Of a stretch of DNA of 32,818 nt, positions 6,435 to 15,225 are shown piece after piece. The stretch lies in NCBI GenBank assembly GCA_050180235.1, contig JBFXEJ010000069.1, positions 1 through 32,818 on the forward strand, read 5' to 3'. The notes beneath the pieces were generated by a model. It had not been told where the DNA came from. It searched no databases and saw only the letters and a list, made by a program, of their open reading frames with translations. This DNA is from JAABRU01 sp050180235 (GTDB lineage: Bacteria; Desulfobacterota; Desulfobacteria; Desulfobacterales; Desulfococcaceae). Numbering within the stretch: position 1 is the first letter of the stretch; each line of letters starts with the position of its first letter. A program made the translations under genes and the position numbers.

Positions 6435-7049
6435 TCAGGATTTATCCAAAGCTGTTTTTTTGAGAAACATGAACAGATTCATGGTTTTTTCCCGTGTATC
6501 CTCCAGACTCCCGCTGTTGTCAATGACAAAATCCGCCAGTTTTTTCTTTTCCTCTATGGACATCTGAGATCGAATCCGTGCCATTGCACTGTTTTCAGAC
6601 AGTCCGTTGCGTTTCATCAGGCGTTCAAGCTGCAAACGTTCCGGCACATACACCACAATTACCGGGGAAATTTTTTTTTCCATTTTGCTTTCAAACAGCA
6701 GCGGAATATCCTGAATCACAATGCAATCCGGATGAGTTTTTTCCGCCTTACAAATCTCTTTTTCCATTTCCATAAAAACGTATGGATGGACAATAGCGTT
6801 GAGAATTTCCTTTTCTTCTGGCTGATGGAAAATGATATTTCCCAGCCATTCCCTGTTGATTTCCCCGTCAGGCAGCAGTACATCAGGCCCGAAATGCGTC
6901 CGTATCTTTTCCCAGGCCGGAAGCCTTTTTTTCACCATCTCACGCGCGATTTTGTCCGCATCAATAATCACTGCCCCAGCGTTTTGAAAAAAAGCCGATA
7001 CTGTTGATTTCCCGCTCGCGATCCCCCCTGTCAGCCCTGCAACTGTCAT
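6435..7049 (-). CDS. coaE: Dephospho-CoA kinase
   Basis: CoaE phosphorylates the 3'-hydroxyl of dephospho-CoA with ATP, the last step of coenzyme A synthesis, in the cytoplasm. The 204-residue length is normal. The N-terminus MTVAGLTGGIASGKSTVSAF holds the P-loop GGIASGKST. IIDADKIAREMVKKRLPAWE is the CoA-binding Asp region, and VIQDIPLLFES is the lid-proximal family motif. The C-terminal DFVIDNSGSLEDT is also characteristic. AGGAGACAG lies before the ATG. It stands alone on the minus strand and diverges from manA, with 295 nt of repeat-containing DNA between. Confidence 0.95.
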   Translation of the reverse strand: MTVAGLTGGIASGKSTVSAFFQNAGAVIIDADKIAREMVKKRLPAWEKIRTHFGPDVLLPDGEINREWLGNIIFHQPEEKEILNAIVHPYVFMEMEKEICKAEKTHPDCIVIQDIPLLFESKMEKKISPVIVVYVPERLQLERLMKRNGLSENSAMARIRSQMSIEEKKKLADFVIDNSGSLEDTREKTMNLFMFLKKTALDKS

Positions 7050-7190
7050 ACTGTCTCCTGTAAAAAAAACAATTTACTTTGTATCTGAAAAACCTTATGA
7101 TTGTGTTCATAAAAACAAATTTAAACCCTTATTCGCGGAAAGGTCAACGGAAAAATCCAAAATCTTTCGGATTTGAATGCCAAACATATA

Positions 7191-7267
7191 TGCCGCGAAG
7201 TCACCAAGGCGCAAAGGAACACAAAGAAAAACTTTGTGAATCTTCGCGGCTTTGTGTCTTTGCGGCA
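7191..7267. repeat. Dispersed palindromic repeat
   Basis: GCCGCGAAG (7192-7200) pairs with CTTCGCGGC (7242-7250), and CGCAAAGGAACACAAAG is repeated in inverted form as CTTTGTGTCTTTGCGG. Similar intergenic repeats are known in many bacteria. It lies in the coaE-manA divergent gap (7050-7344), where no gene is supported. Confidence 0.6.
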
Positions 7268-7344
7268 AAAAAACCATACTGTTTACCATTTCCGGAAAAC
7301 TATCGGAAATCTTTCAGCAATTTTTTTAAAAGGAAAAAAATAAA

Positions 7345-8568
7345 ATGATCCACATACTGAAAAACACGGTTCAGGAATATGCCTGGGGTTCCCGCACTGC
7401 CATAGCAGAACTTCTGGGAAATGAGGCATCAGAAAAACCCCAGGCCGAACTCTGGATGGGAGCGCATCCTAAAGCTCCGTCTCAGGTGCAATGGGAAAAT
7501 GAACTGATTTCTCTGGACAGACTGATTGAGAAACATCCGGAGGAAATTCTGGGGAAATCTGCTGCACTGAAATTCAATGGCAGGCTTCCCTGGCTTTTCA
7601 AAGTGCTTGCCGCGGGAGAACCCCTTTCCATTCAGGCACATCCTGACCGGGACCAGGCCCGGAAAGGATTTGAACGTGAAAACCGGATGAATATCCCTTT
7701 GACAGCTCCGGAGAGAAACTATAAGGATGATAATCACAAACCCGAATGTATCTGCGCGCTGACACGTTTCCGGGCATTGAAGGGATTCAGGGATATTTCC
7801 GCGATTGCCTCTCTTGCAGGCAGAATCTGTCCTGACAGACTAAGGGAAATAAGGGAAAATCTGAAATCAGTGCATAGCGGTTCCCAGGGATTGAAAGATT
7901 TTTTCCAATATCTGATGAATATGAACCCGGCAGATCGGGAAAAAGTGATCCATGAGGCCTTATCCAATGCAAAAATGCTGCTGGCACAGAAACCGGAACC
8001 GGATTTCAGACAAATACTTAAATGGATTGTCCGGCTGTATCAGTTTTATCCTTCGGATATCGGGGTACTGGCTCCGCTTTTTCTGAACCTGATCTGTCTG
8101 GAGCCGGGACAGGCTTTGTTTCTGCCCGCGGGAGAACTCCATTCCTATCTGGAAGGCACTGGAATCGAACTGATGGCAAATTCGGACAATGTGCTCCGCG
8201 GCGGTCTCACACCCAAGCATGTGGATGTGCCGGAACTGATGAGGATTCTCTGTTTTTCCCCTGCCGGGGTAAAAATTCTTCATCCCCAGAGAATCAGCGC
8301 ATACGAAGAAATCTGGCCATGTGAGACAGAGGAATTTGCCCTGTCCCTTGTTACTGTCCGTGAAGATACGGGAAATGCTGTTTTCCAAAATCAGAGTGCG
8401 GAAATTCTTCTTTGCACACAGGGCAAAGCCGAATTTTCAGTAAAAGATTCAGATCGGGTGACTGAAGTTGGCAAAGGCACATCCGTACTCGTGACAGCCA
8501 TCACAAAAGAGTATAAAATCAGAGGAGATGCTGTTTTCTGCAAAGCATCGGTTCCGCGGATTCTCTGA
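7345..8568 (+). CDS. manA: Mannose-6-phosphate isomerase, type I
   Basis: The enzyme interconverts mannose 6-phosphate and fructose 6-phosphate, linking glycolysis to mannose-containing glycans. The 407-residue length is typical of type I. The start MIHILKNTVQEYAWGSRTAI is family-like. Zinc ligands are in QAHPDRDQA and in the signature NYKDDNHKPECICAL. LPAGELHSYLEGTGIELMAN provides the later His ligand, and MANSDNVLRGGLTPKH is the conserved active-site segment. AAGGAAAAAAA precedes the ATG. It is monocistronic in appearance; an independent promoter and a terminator lie before the helicase gene downstream. Confidence 0.96.
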   Translation: MIHILKNTVQEYAWGSRTAIAELLGNEASEKPQAELWMGAHPKAPSQVQWENELISLDRLIEKHPEEILGKSAALKFNGRLPWLFKVLAAGEPLSIQAHPDRDQARKGFERENRMNIPLTAPERNYKDDNHKPECICALTRFRALKGFRDISAIASLAGRICPDRLREIRENLKSVHSGSQGLKDFFQYLMNMNPADREKVIHEALSNAKMLLAQKPEPDFRQILKWIVRLYQFYPSDIGVLAPLFLNLICLEPGQALFLPAGELHSYLEGTGIELMANSDNVLRGGLTPKHVDVPELMRILCFSPAGVKILHPQRISAYEEIWPCETEEFALSLVTVREDTGNAVFQNQSAEILLCTQGKAEFSVKDSDRVTEVGKGTSVLVTAITKEYKIRGDAVFCKASVPRIL

Positions 8569-8627
8569 AAAAACAGGGGAGAAAATAATGTGGATACCGG
8601 GGAAATATTAAAATTGATCAATAGTGT

Positions 8628-8656
8628 TTGACAAAAACATCTGCAGATGATAGTAT
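8628..8656 (+). promoter_or_regulatory. Sigma-70-type promoter upstream of the helicase gene
   Basis: TTGACA (8628-8633), a 17-bp spacer and TAGTAT (8651-8656) make a strong consensus match. Transcription would start near 8663 and run into the terminator-like hairpin at 8697-8726 before reaching the helicase start. Confidence 0.65.
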
Positions 8657-8696
8657 TCTGATAATTCATTTTTCTGGAAAAAACGAAAATATCGTG

Positions 8697-8726
8697 AGCC
8701 CCGGAATTATCCGGGGCTTTTTTTTA
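8697..8726 (+). terminator. Rho-independent terminator between manA and the helicase gene
   Basis: AGCCCCGGA and TCCGGGGCT form a stem around ATTA and are followed by a run of T. It could end manA transcripts, act as an attenuator for the downstream gene, or end a short RNA started at about 8663. Confidence 0.88.
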
Positions 8727-8748
8727 TACATTAAAAAGTAAGGAAATT

Positions 8749-10083
8749 ATGTCTTTTCAATCTTTTGATTTTCATCCCTCTGTTGTTTCCGGCATTACCG
8801 CAGCCGGTTTTTCCGAACCCACACCCATTCAGTCCAAAGCGATCCCCCTGGTAATGCAGGGAAATGATCTTATGGGACTGGCCCAGACAGGCACGGGCAA
8901 AACAGCGGCTTTTGCTTTGCCCATACTGCATCGCCTGATCAAAGGGGAACGCGGCAAAATTCGCGCCCTGATCATTGCCCCGACCCGTGAACTGGCAGAG
9001 CAGATCCGTGAAACTTTTGAAATTCTTGGCAGACAGACCAAACTGCGCTGCCTTGCCGTGTATGGCGGGGTAACTATCAGCACACAGATACAGAAACTTA
9101 AGCGGGGAACGGATATTGTGGTTGCATGCCCCGGACGCCTTCTTGATCATCTCAACCGGGGAACGGCTGAGCTTTCCCATCTGGAAATGCTGGTGCTGGA
9201 TGAGGCCGATCATATGTTTGACATGGGTTTTCTTCCTGATATCCGGCGGATTATGAAATATATTCCCAAAAAACGGCAGACCATGCTGTTTTCAGCCACC
9301 ATGCCCCAGGAAATCCGGAACCTGGCTGCTGAAGTTCTGAACAAACCCCTTACGGTTCAGATAGGTATAACCGCACCCGCTGACACAGTAAGCCACGCTC
9401 TTTATCCTGTGGCCCAGCATTTGAAAACGCCGCTGCTGCTGGAACTGCTGCGCCATACCAATACCGGATCTGTGCTGGTTTTCACCCGTACAAAACACAG
9501 GGCCAAAAAGCTGGGGGAAGTGCTGATCCATGCCGGTTACAGTTCCGCATCCCTGCAGGGAAATCTTTCCCAGCCCCGGAGGCAGGCTGCTCTGGACGGT
9601 TTCCGCACCGGCAAATACCGGATACTGGTGGCCACTGATATTGCAGCCCGCGGCATTGACGTGTCAGGAATATCCCATGTAATCAATTTTGACATACCGG
9701 ACACCCCGGATGCATACATCCATCGCATCGGACGGACCGGCAGGGCGGCCTGCACAGGCGATGCCTTTACCCTGATCACCGGAGAGGATGCCGATACCGT
9801 GCGCGCAATCAACCGGATTATGGGTTCCCCAATTGAGCGCCGCACCATTACAGGTTTTGACTATAATGCACCCGCTCCCCCAAAACAGAAAGTCACTGTC
9901 CGGCAGCCGCGGCAGTCAGTTCCTGCGGCATCTGCCAAAACCCGGAACCGGACTTCTGTCCGTACAAACAACGGTGACACAGGCCGTCCAGGACAGAAAA
10001 ACAGGCATTCCGGCCGGGCTTCTGCCTATGCCGGCGGCACTGCGGCGCACCAGGGGCGCAAACCATCCCGGCATGTATCATAA
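8749..10083 (+). CDS. rhlE: DEAD-box ATP-dependent RNA helicase, RhlE type
   Basis: The 444-residue protein unwinds RNA using ATP and probably acts in ribosome assembly or RNA turnover. In order: Q motif FSEPTPIQSKAIP, Walker A AQTGTGKTAA (residues about 44-53), PTRELAEQI, CPGRLLDHL, DEAD at about 151, SATMP, VLVFTRTKHRAKKL, TDIAARGIDV and HRIGRTGRAA. The last about 80 residues are basic and low in complexity (Arg, Ala, Gly, Gln), as in RhlE/CsdA-type tails that bind RNA. TAAGGAAATT precedes the ATG. A promoter followed by a terminator-like hairpin upstream suggests leader control, such as cold or growth-rate regulation. The exact subfamily name is less certain than the DEAD-box call. Confidence 0.95.
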   Translation: MSFQSFDFHPSVVSGITAAGFSEPTPIQSKAIPLVMQGNDLMGLAQTGTGKTAAFALPILHRLIKGERGKIRALIIAPTRELAEQIRETFEILGRQTKLRCLAVYGGVTISTQIQKLKRGTDIVVACPGRLLDHLNRGTAELSHLEMLVLDEADHMFDMGFLPDIRRIMKYIPKKRQTMLFSATMPQEIRNLAAEVLNKPLTVQIGITAPADTVSHALYPVAQHLKTPLLLELLRHTNTGSVLVFTRTKHRAKKLGEVLIHAGYSSASLQGNLSQPRRQAALDGFRTGKYRILVATDIAARGIDVSGISHVINFDIPDTPDAYIHRIGRTGRAACTGDAFTLITGEDADTVRAINRIMGSPIERRTITGFDYNAPAPPKQKVTVRQPRQSVPAASAKTRNRTSVRTNNGDTGRPGQKNRHSGRASAYAGGTAAHQGRKPSRHVS

Positions 10084-10116
10084 CAGCCTGTAAAAACTGG
10101 CGATTAAACAACTTCT

Positions 10117-10185
10117 GCCATACCAGTGAAAGCCGGTATTCAGAAGGACTTGGAAACACTGGATTCCGGCTTGCGCCGGAATGAC
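10117..10185. repeat. Dispersed palindromic repeat (GCCGGTAT...CCGGAATGAC type)
   Basis: CCATACCAGTGAAAGCCGG and CCGGCTTGCGCCGGAATGAC form an imperfect palindrome. The same motif recurs inside MITE family B and at 16925-16952 and 28517-28595. It follows the helicase stop. The rest of 10186-10560 holds no supported gene. Confidence 0.65.
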
Positions 10186-10570
10186 AAAAACAGACCGCCT
10201 GTAAATTTCTTTTTCTCATTTTGCGGGAGTGCAAAAATTAAGCGGAGCGGTTTTTGCAGTTCTGCATCCGGTTTTGAAGGGGACAAAAGTTGGTAACAGA
10301 ACTATAATTGCCATTCCCAATCAGCGGATCGAAAGAAAACAAAATTTCCCACTTTGATGACAGGGCGGTCAGAAGCTGTTTTAAAAATATTTCAGCCTGC
10401 TTTTTCGGGAATAATTCAGGTGGAAAAAGGGAAATTATCCGTTTGAATCTGACAAAATCAGGCATGATAGCGGGTAAAATCCAAAAATTTTTCAACCGGT
10501 TATTTTTAAAACAGCTTCTTACATTCCCCGATAAAAATATTCAGCAGTTCAGGTATGAAAAGGAGACCTT

Positions 10571-11200
10571 ATGGAATCGTTCATCAGCGGACCTGCTATG
10601 GCAGCGCTTTTTCTGCTCCTGCCATTTCTGTCCTATGTGATGGGCTCTCTTCCCTGGGGACTGATTGTAACCTGGATTTTTACATCCGAAGATATTCGCA
10701 AAAGCGGCAGCGGGAATATCGGAGCCACCAATGTGCGGCGCAGAGCCGGAACATGGGCGGGGCTGCTGACCCTGACCGGTGATGTTGCCAAAGGCGCAGT
10801 TCCGGTATATCTGGCTGCACAGATGGGCAATTCCGGCACAGCATGGAGCGAAATATATATCTCACTGGTGGCAATTGCAGCTTTTGCGGGGCATCTGTAT
10901 CCGATTTTCATGAAAGGCAGGGGCGGTGGCAAAGGTGTGGCAACTGCGGGTGGCTGTTTTCTCATCATTTCCCCGTTTTCACTGCTTATTGCGGTTCTGG
11001 TCTTTATCCTTTTTGTCTGTATGAGTTCCAGGGTCTCAGCAGGTTCCCTGTCCGGTTCCGCCATACTGCCTCTGGCCGTGTGGAAATCCACCGGATCAGG
11101 CATACTGACATTCTGCGCACTTATGATTACCGCCGGAATCATTTTCCGTCACAGGGAAAATATCAGTCGCTTGCTTGCCGGGACAGAGCCGCGTATCTAA
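10571..11200 (+). CDS. plsY: Glycerol-3-phosphate acyltransferase PlsY
   Basis: PlsY transfers acyl groups from acyl-phosphate to glycerol 3-phosphate in the inner membrane, the first step of phospholipid synthesis. The 209-residue length is standard. The active-site loops are present: SYVMGSLPWGLIV near the N-terminus, then SGSGNIGATNVRRRAG, and HLYPIFMKGRGGGKGVATAG. Five hydrophobic segments fit the PlsY topology. AGGAG lies 6 nt before the ATG. It appears to be a single-gene unit; a MITE family A copy sits 20 nt after its stop. Confidence 0.96.
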   Translation: MESFISGPAMAALFLLLPFLSYVMGSLPWGLIVTWIFTSEDIRKSGSGNIGATNVRRRAGTWAGLLTLTGDVAKGAVPVYLAAQMGNSGTAWSEIYISLVAIAAFAGHLYPIFMKGRGGGKGVATAGGCFLIISPFSLLIAVLVFILFVCMSSRVSAGSLSGSAILPLAVWKSTGSGILTFCALMITAGIIFRHRENISRLLAGTEPRI

Positions 11201-11220
11201 GCAGAGGCGCAAAGCCTTTA

Positions 11221-11355
11221 GGTGATTTCCATTAATGATTATACCGTTTTTCGCAGGGCGGGCACGGCTTTCTGTGCCCGCCGTCCTGCTGAAACGGCGG
11301 GCACAAAAAGCCGTGCCCACCTACAATGATGGTACATTTTTTCATGGAAATCGCC
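11221..11355. mobile_element. MITE family A, copy 1
   Basis: The ends GGTGATTTCCAT and ATGGAAATCGCC bound a 135-bp element, flanked by the direct repeat TTA (11218-11220 and 11356-11358). The interior is a long palindrome (GGGCGGGCACGGCTTTCTG and its complement) that would fold into a stable hairpin. Further copies are at 14976, 16973 and 22584. The following 11356-11511 has small GC hairpins (for example 11395-11414) but no gene. Confidence 0.8.
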
Positions 11356-11511
11356 TTAAGGGGTTTGACAAAATAACCTCTGCGGTATTGCGGGCCGGTT
11401 TTCTCTGAAACCGGCATCCTGCCGGTTTCCGCAGGTATGCAGGAAAATTTTTAAGGAAACATTTAAATATTCAAGATGCTGAAACTGTAATGCGGCAGGT
11501 ATTGTAGTCCG

Positions 11512-14325
11512 GTGAATCTTATTCTTCTTCATCCTTTCTGGCTTATTCTTCTGATTCCTTTATCCGCTCTGCTTGTGAGCCGGAAATTCCCTTCCCCCGT
11601 GCCCGCTGTACTGCGGAGCATTGTTTTCTTTCTTGTGGTGCTGTCCCTTTGCCGACCGGCCCTGAAACTGGGCAGCAATGCCGGAACAGTGGTTATTCTG
11701 GCTGATCGGAGCCAGTCCATGCCTGCCCAAAGTCAGACAGGCATGAAAGAGGCCATCTCCCTGATCCAATCTGCCATGACAGGGGAGGATGCACTGGCAG
11801 TCGTGGCGTTCGGACAGCACAGCGCAGTGGAAAGACCGCCTCTGCCCAAAAATGCAGGGGAATTTTCCGGCTTTGCCGCAGAGGTGGGGAATGAACATTC
11901 AGATTTGGCACGGGGACTGGAAACCGCGCTTTCCCTGATTCCGCATGATTCTTCGGGCCGTATTCTCCTGCTTTCAGACGGAAAACATACCGGAACCGAT
12001 CCCCGTCCCTTTGCGCTGCAGGCCGCTGCCCGTGATATAGCTGTGGATTTCCGTCATTTCCGCCGCAGTTTTGCAAATGACACGGCCATTGTGAATCTCT
12101 CTGCACCGGAAAGCGTGACTGCGGGACAGTCTTTTATGATACGCGCGGAAATCCAAAGTCCCGCAGAACAGGAACTTGCCTACACCCTGTTGAGGGGAAA
12201 TATCCCCATTGCATCCGGGATCAGAAAATTCTCTCCGGGCAATGCCTCTCTTCTGTTCCGGGATCAGGCAGAAACTCCCGGAACCCATGCCTATACTCTG
12301 GAAATAGCCAACCCCTCCGGCAGTGAAAGCGATCCTGTGCCGGAAAACAGCCGGGCAAAACTGCTCGTGGGTGTGGAAGGCTCCCGTCCCCTGCTTCATG
12401 TCACCTCATCTCCGGATTCCGGGCTGGCAGAACTTTTGCGCAAAAGCCGTCTGGATATTCACAGCATTGCTGCGGAAAAGATTTCCTGGAGTTTGGAAAA
12501 CCTGTCTGCATATTCTGCCCTGATTCTGGAAAATCTTCCCGCGGATGCCATCGGATATCCGGGCATGGAAAATATTGCAGCATGGGTTAAACATACCGGC
12601 GCGGGACTGATGGTGACAGGCGGCATGAACGCATACGGCCCCGGCGGTTATTTCCGTTCGCCGCTGGAGCCGGTGCTGCCGGTTTCCATGGAGCTGCGCA
12701 ATGAACACCGGAAAATGCGGCTGGCGATGGTGATTGTGCTGGATCGCTCCGGCAGCATGTCTGCCGCAGCAGACCGAAGCTATACAAAAATGGATTTGGC
12801 CAATATCGGGGCAGTGCAGGTGCTTGACCTTCTTTCACCCTTTGATGAATTCGGTCTCATTGCAGTGGACAGTGCCGTCCATACGATTGTGGACATCAAA
12901 CCTGCGGATCAGGCTGACGCGGAGCGGGGAAAAATTCTCAGCATTGATGCAGGCGGAGGAGGCATTTTTGTTTATTCCGGACTTGCCTCTGCTGCACAGA
13001 TGCTGCTCCGTGCCAAAGCAGAAACCCGGCATATTATTCTGTTTGCAGACGCGGCTGATGCAGAAGAGCCGGGAGAATACAGAACCCTTATTGAAAAATG
13101 CGTGAAGGCCGGTATCAGCATCAGTGTCATCGGTCTGGGAACCCCGCAGGACAAAGATGCGCCTCTGCTGGAAGATATAGCCATTATCGGCAGGGGACAG
13201 AGTTTTTTCACCATTCATCCGCAGGAAATCCCCCGGCTGTTTGCACAGGATACGTTTACGGTTGCCCGGAGCGCATTTGTAAAGGAACAGACTGCAATCC
13301 ATCCCGCAGCCGGGCTTTCCGGCATGAGTGATATTTCTTTTGGCGCATTTCCGCAGATTGGCGGATACAATCTCTGCTATCTCCGTCCTGAAGCTGCGCA
13401 GGCTTTGCTTACGCAGGATGATTACCGCGCACCGGTGACGGCTTACTGGCATTCGGGCAAAGGCAGGGTGATTTCCTATACCGGAGAGGCTGACGGTGAA
13501 TTCACCGGCCCGATGGCGCAGTGGGCAAAAACAGGGGATTTCTTTTCTTCTCTGGCCCGGTGGGCAGCCGGAGAACAGAGCATTCTGCCTGAAAACATGC
13601 TTATCACCCGTGAACTGGACAAAGGAATTTTCCGCATAGAACTGCACCTTGATCCGGAGCGGAAAAACGATCCCTTTGCAGAATCTCCCAAAGTGGATAT
13701 TCTCCGGGGCATTCCCGGAAAAACACCGGTGCAGCAATCCCGCACAATGGCATGGACGTCCGCAGATACGCTGGCTTTGGAAATTCCGCTGGACAGCAGT
13801 GAAACTCTTTTGCCTTCTGTGGATATTTCCGGCATGAAAACCCTGAGCCTTTCTCCGGTTTGCCTGCCCTATTCCCCTGAATTTGCTCCATCTTCCCCTG
13901 ACAGAGACGGCAGAGAGACTCTTGCGGATCTTGCGCGCATCACCGGGGGCAAAGAAAGAATCAGTCTCGCGGAAATCTGGAAAGATTTGCCGGAAAAACA
14001 GGGGTACAGAGAAATCGCACACTGGCTGATTCTTTGTGCGCTGGCAATATTCCTTCTGGAAATTCTCCAGCGCCGCACCGGGATTCTGTCACTGCGTCTG
14101 CCAAAAAAAATTCAGGCACAGCATGAAAAACATGTTGAAAAATCAGAAGAAAAATCTCAGCGGAAAAAAATGGGAACTGATCAGAAGAAAAAGGACAGGA
14201 AGGAACCGCCTGCTCCTGTGACAGAAATTCCAAAGGAAAAAATTTCTGCACCGGGTGAGACAGAAGATGCTTTCACTGCCATGCAGCGTGCCAAAAAAAT
14301 GGCAAAAAACCGGATGCAGAGGTAG
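11512..14325 (+). CDS. Large membrane protein with two vWA domains and a GATase1-like domain
   Basis: The 937-residue protein starts at a GTG and begins with two hydrophobic segments (about residues 5-22 and 34-48). A vWA domain follows with an altered MIDAS, VVILADRSQSM (residues 60-70) and LLLSDGKHTGT. A Pro-rich linker and a GATase1-like region come next (about 335-395, AWVKHTGAGLMVTGGMNAYG, lacking a clear nucleophile Cys). A second vWA domain has MVIVLDRSGSMS (about 406-417). A C-terminal membrane helix spans about 833-853 and is followed by a Lys/Glu-rich tail. This architecture is known in vWA membrane proteins related to BatA-type assemblies; the function is unknown, probably envelope-associated. 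It is unusual here as a single gene without an MoxR ATPase neighbour. Confidence 0.88.
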   Translation: MNLILLHPFWLILLIPLSALLVSRKFPSPVPAVLRSIVFFLVVLSLCRPALKLGSNAGTVVILADRSQSMPAQSQTGMKEAISLIQSAMTGEDALAVVAFGQHSAVERPPLPKNAGEFSGFAAEVGNEHSDLARGLETALSLIPHDSSGRILLLSDGKHTGTDPRPFALQAAARDIAVDFRHFRRSFANDTAIVNLSAPESVTAGQSFMIRAEIQSPAEQELAYTLLRGNIPIASGIRKFSPGNASLLFRDQAETPGTHAYTLEIANPSGSESDPVPENSRAKLLVGVEGSRPLLHVTSSPDSGLAELLRKSRLDIHSIAAEKISWSLENLSAYSALILENLPADAIGYPGMENIAAWVKHTGAGLMVTGGMNAYGPGGYFRSPLEPVLPVSMELRNEHRKMRLAMVIVLDRSGSMSAAADRSYTKMDLANIGAVQVLDLLSPFDEFGLIAVDSAVHTIVDIKPADQADAERGKILSIDAGGGGIFVYSGLASAAQMLLRAKAETRHIILFADAADAEEPGEYRTLIEKCVKAGISISVIGLGTPQDKDAPLLEDIAIIGRGQSFFTIHPQEIPRLFAQDTFTVARSAFVKEQTAIHPAAGLSGMSDISFGAFPQIGGYNLCYLRPEAAQALLTQDDYRAPVTAYWHSGKGRVISYTGEADGEFTGPMAQWAKTGDFFSSLARWAAGEQSILPENMLITRELDKGIFRIELHLDPERKNDPFAESPKVDILRGIPGKTPVQQSRTMAWTSADTLALEIPLDSSETLLPSVDISGMKTLSLSPVCLPYSPEFAPSSPDRDGRETLADLARITGGKERISLAEIWKDLPEKQGYREIAHWLILCALAIFLLEILQRRTGILSLRLPKKIQAQHEKHVEKSEEKSQRKKMGTDQKKKDRKEPPAPVTEIPKEKISAPGETEDAFTAMQRAKKMAKNRMQR

Positions 14326-14332
14326 TGCATTG

Positions 14333-14420
14333 TTTCATCTAAAATTGTTGGTGTATTTCACGGCAGTACCGGAATGTCGGATTACGCTGACGCTAATCAG
14401 ACCTACAATTTTAGATGAAA
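14333..14420. repeat. 16-bp perfect inverted repeat after the vWA gene
   Basis: TTTCATCTAAAATTGT (14333-14348) is matched by ACAATTTTAGATGAAA (14405-14420), starting 8 nt after the stop codon. The interior carries GTCGGATTACGCTGACGC, similar to common dispersed repeats. It could be a MITE, or could fold as a terminator-like hairpin, although no T run follows. Confidence 0.6.
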
Positions 14421-14528
14421 TGAAGCAGTAGTAAATGACCAATTTAAATTTTATACAATTTCCATCCTGAGAGCAGGCGGTTAAGTTCTGTTTTTCTGAC
14501 GCATTATTATAGAATATCTGACTGATTA

Positions 14529-14561
14529 ACAAACTGAATTTTTATAAAAAATTCAGTTTGT
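14529..14561. terminator. Strong AT-rich hairpin
   Basis: ACAAACTGAATTTTT and AAAAATTCAGTTTGT form a 15-bp perfect stem around ATA. It resembles a bidirectional terminator, but there is no nearby gene end on either strand closer than about 200 nt. The remainder of 14326-14725 shows no supported gene. Confidence 0.45.
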
Positions 14562-14725
14562 AATCCTGTAAAATTCATCATGGTCATGCAGTACATAATC
14601 ACATCATATTTCAGAGAATCATCTGTCCATTTCAATACTTACAGGGCAGATGTGTTCTGCCCTGATGATCTGAAATCTGACGGGTTTCACTATACTGCCC
14701 ATTTTTTTAAACAGGGGAGGCAATC

Positions 14726-14929
14726 ATGGATGCAGGCACTTTATTTGCGGGTGTGCTCTTCGGTTCCATCGGCATGGCGTATATGATATACGGGAAAAAA
14801 CAGCAGAAATTTATGACACTGCTTTCCGGGCTTGGTCTGTGCATAATTCCGTACTTTATTCCAAATCTCTTATTTTTATATCTGATCTGTATTTCCATTA
14901 CTGCTCTGCCTTTCATTTTCAGGGAGTGA
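14726..14929 (+). CDS. Small inner-membrane protein
   Basis: The 67-residue product starts MDAGTLFAGVLFGSIGMAYM, followed by YGKKQQKFMTLLSGLGLCII and a third hydrophobic stretch. GGGGAGG lies 7 nt before the ATG, an excellent ribosome binding site. The pattern of an N-terminal hydrophobic segment with FGSIGxxYMIYGKKQ and two later membrane segments is seen in a family of about 65-residue proteins often labelled as amino-acid transport related; the label has little support. Expect two or three membrane helices. Confidence 0.8.
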   Translation: MDAGTLFAGVLFGSIGMAYMIYGKKQQKFMTLLSGLGLCIIPYFIPNLLFLYLICISITALPFIFRE

Positions 14930-14975
14930 TCCCAGGCAAAAACAGGCATAAAACCCTGAATGCCCGGCAGTGTAA

Positions 14976-15076
14976 GGTGATTTCCAGAAAAGAATATCCC
15001 GCCAAAGCAGCACAGGCTTCCGGTTTTTGCCCTGTGTCTGTGAACTGAACCGGGATATTTATTTTCAGAAATCACC
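14976..15076. mobile_element. MITE family A, copy 2 (divergent, 101 bp)
   Basis: GGTGATTTCCAGAAAA at the left and TTTTCAGAAATCACC at the right are inverted repeats that extend to AATATCCCG/CGGGATATT. The flanks are the direct repeat TAA (14973-14975 and 15077-15079). The interior differs from the other family A copies, so only the ends and the duplication size are shared. Confidence 0.65.
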
Positions 15077-15225
15077 TAACAAATCAGGGTAATTGTTTAT
15101 ATTTTTATAAAAACAGATAGTTAAAAACTATAAACCTGAAAATATGCGATCAGATACTTATCAGGAAATCTGCCCCTCTGCCCTTATAGATCACTGTTTC
15201 CGGAACGCTCAGCGTAAAAAAAATA

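Noticed and set aside
7079..7348. 89-codon plus-strand frame before manA
   Set aside because: It translates the dispersed palindromic repeat and lacks coding character.
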